Assembly: GCA_021808665.1 (NCBI GenBank)
Contig: JAKBBA010000153.1
Span: 1 to 7,547 of the forward strand
Source: Actinomycetes bacterium
GTDB lineage: Bacteria; Actinomycetota; Acidimicrobiia; Acidimicrobiales; Palsa-688
Direction of reading: 5' to 3'
Length of the DNA stretch: 7,547 nt
In this document: piece by piece, positions 4,752 to 7,547 of the stretch
How positions within the stretch are numbered: the first letter of the stretch is position 1
Layout of the letters: every line of letters begins with the position of its first letter
Made by a program: the position numbers and the translations under genes
Notes under the pieces: generated by a model
Told to the model about the DNA's origin: nothing
Database searches by the model: none
The model's input: only the letters and a program-made list of their open reading frames with translations

Positions 4752-6251
4752 TTGAATGCGGTAGCAGTCGGTGATCCCGGCGACCGTCCTCGTCTCGTTG
4801 CGTTGCGCAAAGCGCTAGTATTCGCTCGCCGAGGAAAGATTCATCTGGCAGAGCAACAGATCAACACTGCTCTCGAGTTGGGCTCTCCTGCCGAGGTGAT
4901 CGCAGCGGCCCTCGACGAACTTCCAAAGCGGGTGGCCGGGAGTCTGCTCACCCGTCGGCAGGCGCTCGCACGAACAGCGTTGCTTCTCGCCGGAGGAGTG
5001 CTTGCAGGCGTCGATCTAACGAGGGGTTCACCAGCAGCAGCAGCCGGAGTACCGGTAACTGTCAGTGGTCTGTTCCTGCAATCACCGGATCAGTCTGCCA
5101 GCGACGGCTCATACCGGCTCAGCCAGATCACACCTTCAGGCGTCAGTCCTTTCCCAGGCTCCTACCGTGGCTGCGCCTTCACCGACGGAGCGGTTATCTA
5201 CAACGTGGAGCAACGATGGGGGGCGGGTACCGCTACCCTGACTATTGACGTCCTCGCATCGAAAGAACAACACCGAACTGTCGTAGCGCAACCGGGGTAC
5301 TCATCGAGTGCGTTGACGACTGGGAGCCTGACCAACGCCACGGTCCGGGGAACGAAGCTCTACGTCAGCAATAACTGTATTCGTACCTATCCGGGGGATG
5401 CGACAGTCGCAACGAAGACCCGGAATCCGCCGATACGAGTGTCAACTCAGGTGGACTTGCAGGTCATTGACCTAACGACAGGAACGCTGGTCGGCTCTTG
5501 GCAGGGGGCCGAGGGAGCCGGAGGGTCGTACACGTCATTGAAGGTTTCCGATGACGGGTCGAGGATACTTCTTATCGTCGACAGCCCTGGCCGCCTCCCG
5601 GGAGCTGAGATCGTCAGTCTCAGCTTTGCGGGGGGCTCCGTTACCAGCACTGGAATACGGACGGTCGACCCGATGACTGTGTATGGCCTCTTCCCAAGGA
5701 CCTACCTCTGGAATGCATCTGGCGCCCTTGTACAGGTTGGAGCGAATTCCGTGAACCAATATTACGACTCTACCGGCCGCTACAACGTGGCTGCGCTGCC
5801 TGTCATGCATGGAAACGCCCGCCAACCAGTACCGTTCCAGGGCGCGTTCTGGTCTGACGGGACCCTAGTAGCCACGACTGGCGACGGCAGATACTGGGTT
5901 CAGAACCCGTCAGGGAAGCCAAGGGTGACCTCCCTGACCGGCCCGGCAGTCCCTGCTTTCTTGAACTACCCGGCCACAGCAGTACGCGACCTGGTCTCAG
6001 CTGGTAATTCCCGGATGTGGATTGTGGATAATAGGGAGGGAGCGGGCGGAATCTGGGCTCTTGACACGAGCATGAATCCAGCGGACCACCTACTATCTGG
6101 GACATACTTTTCCGGCTGTCAAGCCGCCAGCTCCAATGATTGCGTCGCCGCAATCAGTACGATCGAATCGATCGTCTATCTTGTGCACGGCTCCGGCCAG
6201 GCCTCAGCATTTCGTGTCCCACCGTATAGCGCTCTAGTTCCTAGGAGTTAG
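4752..6251 (+). CDS. Exported or membrane-anchored beta-propeller-like protein with Tat-like signal
   Basis: This is a 499-residue protein (TTG start) of unknown function. Residues 1-65 are a charged, helical, cytoplasmic-looking region. Next come a twin-arginine stretch, LLTRRQALARTALLLAGGVL (R68, R69), and an Ala-rich possible cleavage site (SPAAAAG, about 94-99). The n-region is unusually long, so a Tat signal or a signal-anchor are both possible. The exported part (about 100-499) is rich in beta strands and repeated blade-like elements, such as VDLQVIDLTTGTLVGSW (about 234-250) and SLKVSDDGSRILLIVD (about 262-277), then TGDGRYWV and MWIVDNREGAGGIWALD. This suggests a WD40/YncE-like propeller, though I recognise no specific family. 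Cysteines are few and could pair. It is the first gene of a two-gene operon, with the stop 4 bases before the next start. Confidence 0.7.
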   Translation: MNAVAVGDPGDRPRLVALRKALVFARRGKIHLAEQQINTALELGSPAEVIAAALDELPKRVAGSLLTRRQALARTALLLAGGVLAGVDLTRGSPAAAAGVPVTVSGLFLQSPDQSASDGSYRLSQITPSGVSPFPGSYRGCAFTDGAVIYNVEQRWGAGTATLTIDVLASKEQHRTVVAQPGYSSSALTTGSLTNATVRGTKLYVSNNCIRTYPGDATVATKTRNPPIRVSTQVDLQVIDLTTGTLVGSWQGAEGAGGSYTSLKVSDDGSRILLIVDSPGRLPGAEIVSLSFAGGSVTSTGIRTVDPMTVYGLFPRTYLWNASGALVQVGANSVNQYYDSTGRYNVAALPVMHGNARQPVPFQGAFWSDGTLVATTGDGRYWVQNPSGKPRVTSLTGPAVPAFLNYPATAVRDLVSAGNSRMWIVDNREGAGGIWALDTSMNPADHLLSGTYFSGCQAASSNDCVAAISTIESIVYLVHGSGQASAFRVPPYSALVPRS

Positions 6252-6255
6252 TTCT

Positions 6256-7056
6256 ATGCCCGGCTTCTGGGGCGCCGACTCGCTCACCCCTCTCAACTTT
6301 CCAACGAACGGGACGACTCTCGCCGACTACGTGATAAACGTCCAGTACGGCGGGTCACCACACGATCAGATCGTCTGGTGGGGCCGCTACTTCGACTATG
6401 GTCCTAACCAGGCCCAACATTGGACCGGACAAGCCGAGGCACAAGCACTTCATAATGCCGTTGGCGCTTACGCAAATCCGACGAGCGGCCAAGCTTGGGT
6501 GCTACCCATAGCATCGCCGTACAACCCATATAACATTAACGGGGACTACTCGGCGGGTGCGAACGCCGGCGCCTACGCGAGCGGAGTAATCGCCCAGAAT
6601 GTCAACAGCGGGATCTATCTCCCGGGCAGCGGTCAACTTTATGTCTATCTCGACATTGAGAACAGCGCCCCCACCAACGTTAACTTCCTTGATGGCTGGG
6701 CTTCCGCTGTAAACGGATATCAGATCGGCTCGTCGTCCCCCCTCTACGCCAGTGCGTACATAAACGGCCAAAACTCAGCGCAAGTGAGTCTCTTAGAAAA
6801 TGCCGGGGTGTATTTTCAGGCATGGGGCAGCGAGCCAGAACCGATCTGCTCGGGATGCTATTCACCCGGACCGCCATGGGGTGTAGCTCCCGCCGGCACG
6901 ATTCCTACAAACGTTTGGCAATACGGCGAGATGAATTCCTCGTGCTCGTCATGCCGAGGGGGACAGACGCTGTACGCAGATCTTGATCAGACGAACCCGT
7001 CGGTACAAGGGAGCTCCGGGTACGGGATGTGCGACAACATGCTCTATATTCCGTAA
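6256..7056 (+). CDS. DUF1906 / GH25-like putative glycoside hydrolase
   Basis: This 266-residue protein resembles DUF1906 (Rv2525c-like) TIM-barrel proteins, which are related in fold to GH25 peptidoglycan lysozymes. It opens with GFWGADSLTPLNF (3-15), then WWGRYFDYG (41-49) and WTGQAEAQALH (56-66). The strand LYVYLDIENS (128-137) carries the D-x-E pair (D133, E135) where GH25-like enzymes place catalytic acids. WASAVNGY and PLYASAYIN follow. The end has WQYGE (221-225), DLDQTNP (242-248) and LYIP, typical of the family C-terminus. Two CxxC pairs (198-201, 230-233) plus C259 suggest disulfides or a metal site. No signal peptide or membrane segment is visible, which is odd for a wall-active enzyme. 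ATG has AGGAG 8 bases upstream, overlapping the end of the propeller gene, so translation is probably coupled. Activity is inferred, not shown. Confidence 0.75.
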   Translation: MPGFWGADSLTPLNFPTNGTTLADYVINVQYGGSPHDQIVWWGRYFDYGPNQAQHWTGQAEAQALHNAVGAYANPTSGQAWVLPIASPYNPYNINGDYSAGANAGAYASGVIAQNVNSGIYLPGSGQLYVYLDIENSAPTNVNFLDGWASAVNGYQIGSSSPLYASAYINGQNSAQVSLLENAGVYFQAWGSEPEPICSGCYSPGPPWGVAPAGTIPTNVWQYGEMNSSCSSCRGGQTLYADLDQTNPSVQGSSGYGMCDNMLYIP

Positions 7057-7326
7057 CTATTTTCGGCTTCCCTGGCCACGCCAAGAGGGGGGGCGTCGAC
7101 TCGCCATGCCCCGCCTCTCCACTGCCCAGCGATCGCACCCCGGGGGGGAGGGCATCAACTGCCACAGGCGCGCTCGGAAATCCTTGCGGGGCCATGCACT
7201 TTCGGGACAAGTAGGTAACCCCCGGGACTGCTCACGGGCCGACCACAACAGCGCTCTACCCACCTGAAGAAAACATAAACCGCAACCGCGGAACCAAACC
7301 AGACCCCCGAGAACCCACCACCCAGT
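7057..7326. other. Convergent intergenic region, no gene seen
   Basis: This non-coding gap of 270 bases separates the convergent hydrolase and wecA-like genes. It contains G/C runs (for example around 7085 and 7138-7147) but no clear stem-loop with U-tract on either strand, and no credible small gene. Open frames here lack start signals and family-like sequence. Confidence 0.5.
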
Positions 7327-7547
7327 TCACGCCTTCGACCCTGAGCGGCCGCGCACGCCGACGAGCGTAAAGAGCGCCACTGCGAGGACGGCCACACCGA
7401 ATGGCACGTCGCCGAGCGCCCCGTGGACGTAGGACGGGGCGAGCACCAGCCCCGAGAGAAGCGCGGTCCACGCCCACAGGATGAGCACCGAGCGGGTCTG
7501 GCCGTGGCCTAGGCGCATCAGCCGGTGATGAAGGTGGTTCTTGTCGG
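7327..7547 (-). CDS. wecA: WecA/TagO-type undecaprenyl-phosphate sugar-1-phosphate transferase, 3' part
   Basis: This is the C-terminal end of a polyprenyl-phosphate N-acetylhexosamine-1-phosphate transferase (MraY/WecA/TagO superfamily), the membrane enzyme that starts a lipid-linked glycan by moving a sugar-1-phosphate from a UDP-sugar to undecaprenyl phosphate. The frame enters from the right edge as DKNHLHHRLMRLGHGQTRSV, the diagnostic HxHH loop of WecA/TagO enzymes. Two hydrophobic segments follow (SVLILWAWTALLSGLVLAP and VPFGVAVLAVALFTLVGV), then a short basic tail ending at TGA (7329-7327). About 72 codons are visible, and the catalytic Asp-rich loops lie outside the window. Whether it serves teichoic-acid, arabinogalactan or another polymer cannot be told. 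In actinobacteria wecA often lies near the atp operon, consistent with atpC at the other end. Confidence 0.87.
   Translation of the reverse strand, partial: DKNHLHHRLMRLGHGQTRSVLILWAWTALLSGLVLAPSYVHGALGDVPFGVAVLAVALFTLVGVRGRSGSKA

Noticed and set aside
7057..7263. Minus-strand and plus-strand open frames in the gap before wecA
   Set aside because: They lack ribosome sites and recognisable sequence, and overlap each other on both strands as expected by chance at high GC.

Overview
The window looks like chromosomal DNA from a high-GC actinobacterium, perhaps an acidimicrobial-type lineage. The evidence is GC-rich codons, GTG and TTG starts, an actinobacterial-style RelE/HigB-XRE pair, a membrane-anchored DUF4232-like protein and a DUF1906-like (Rv2525c-type) protein. 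The lineage is inferred from protein style and was not tested by any search.

Two housekeeping genes converge on the window from its ends. At the left is the 3' part of atpC (ATP synthase epsilon, + strand). At the right is the 3' part of a WecA/TagO-type phospho-sugar transferase (- strand). About 7 kb of mostly accessory genes lies between them.

Left accessory block (about 600-2490, all - strand). Transcription appears to start at a near-consensus promoter and reads a small serine recombinase (TTG start), then a VOC/glyoxalase-fold protein, then a RelE/HigB-type toxin, then its XRE antitoxin. The antitoxin carries a 2-base insertion that breaks it inside the helix-turn-helix. The recombinase promoter contains a repeated 9-mer and an inverted repeat, which suggests autoregulation or recombinase binding.

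Middle block. A gene-poor stretch (2406-2892) is followed by an ECF sigma factor gene overlapping (ATGA) a gene for a membrane-anchored, extracytoplasmic DUF4232-like protein, both on the - strand. The region upstream of the sigma gene holds a degraded transposase tail, a small palindrome and a promoter facing the other way.

Right block (4752-7056, + strand). A two-gene operon encodes a probable Tat-exported or membrane-anchored beta-propeller-like protein and, 4 bases later, a DUF1906/GH25-like putative glycoside hydrolase with no signal peptide. With the divergent sigma/DUF4232 pair this forms a compact candidate cell-envelope module: cytoplasmic regulator, membrane partner, exported propeller and wall-active enzyme. 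That functional link is an inference from gene arrangement. No CRISPR array, rRNA or tRNA was seen.
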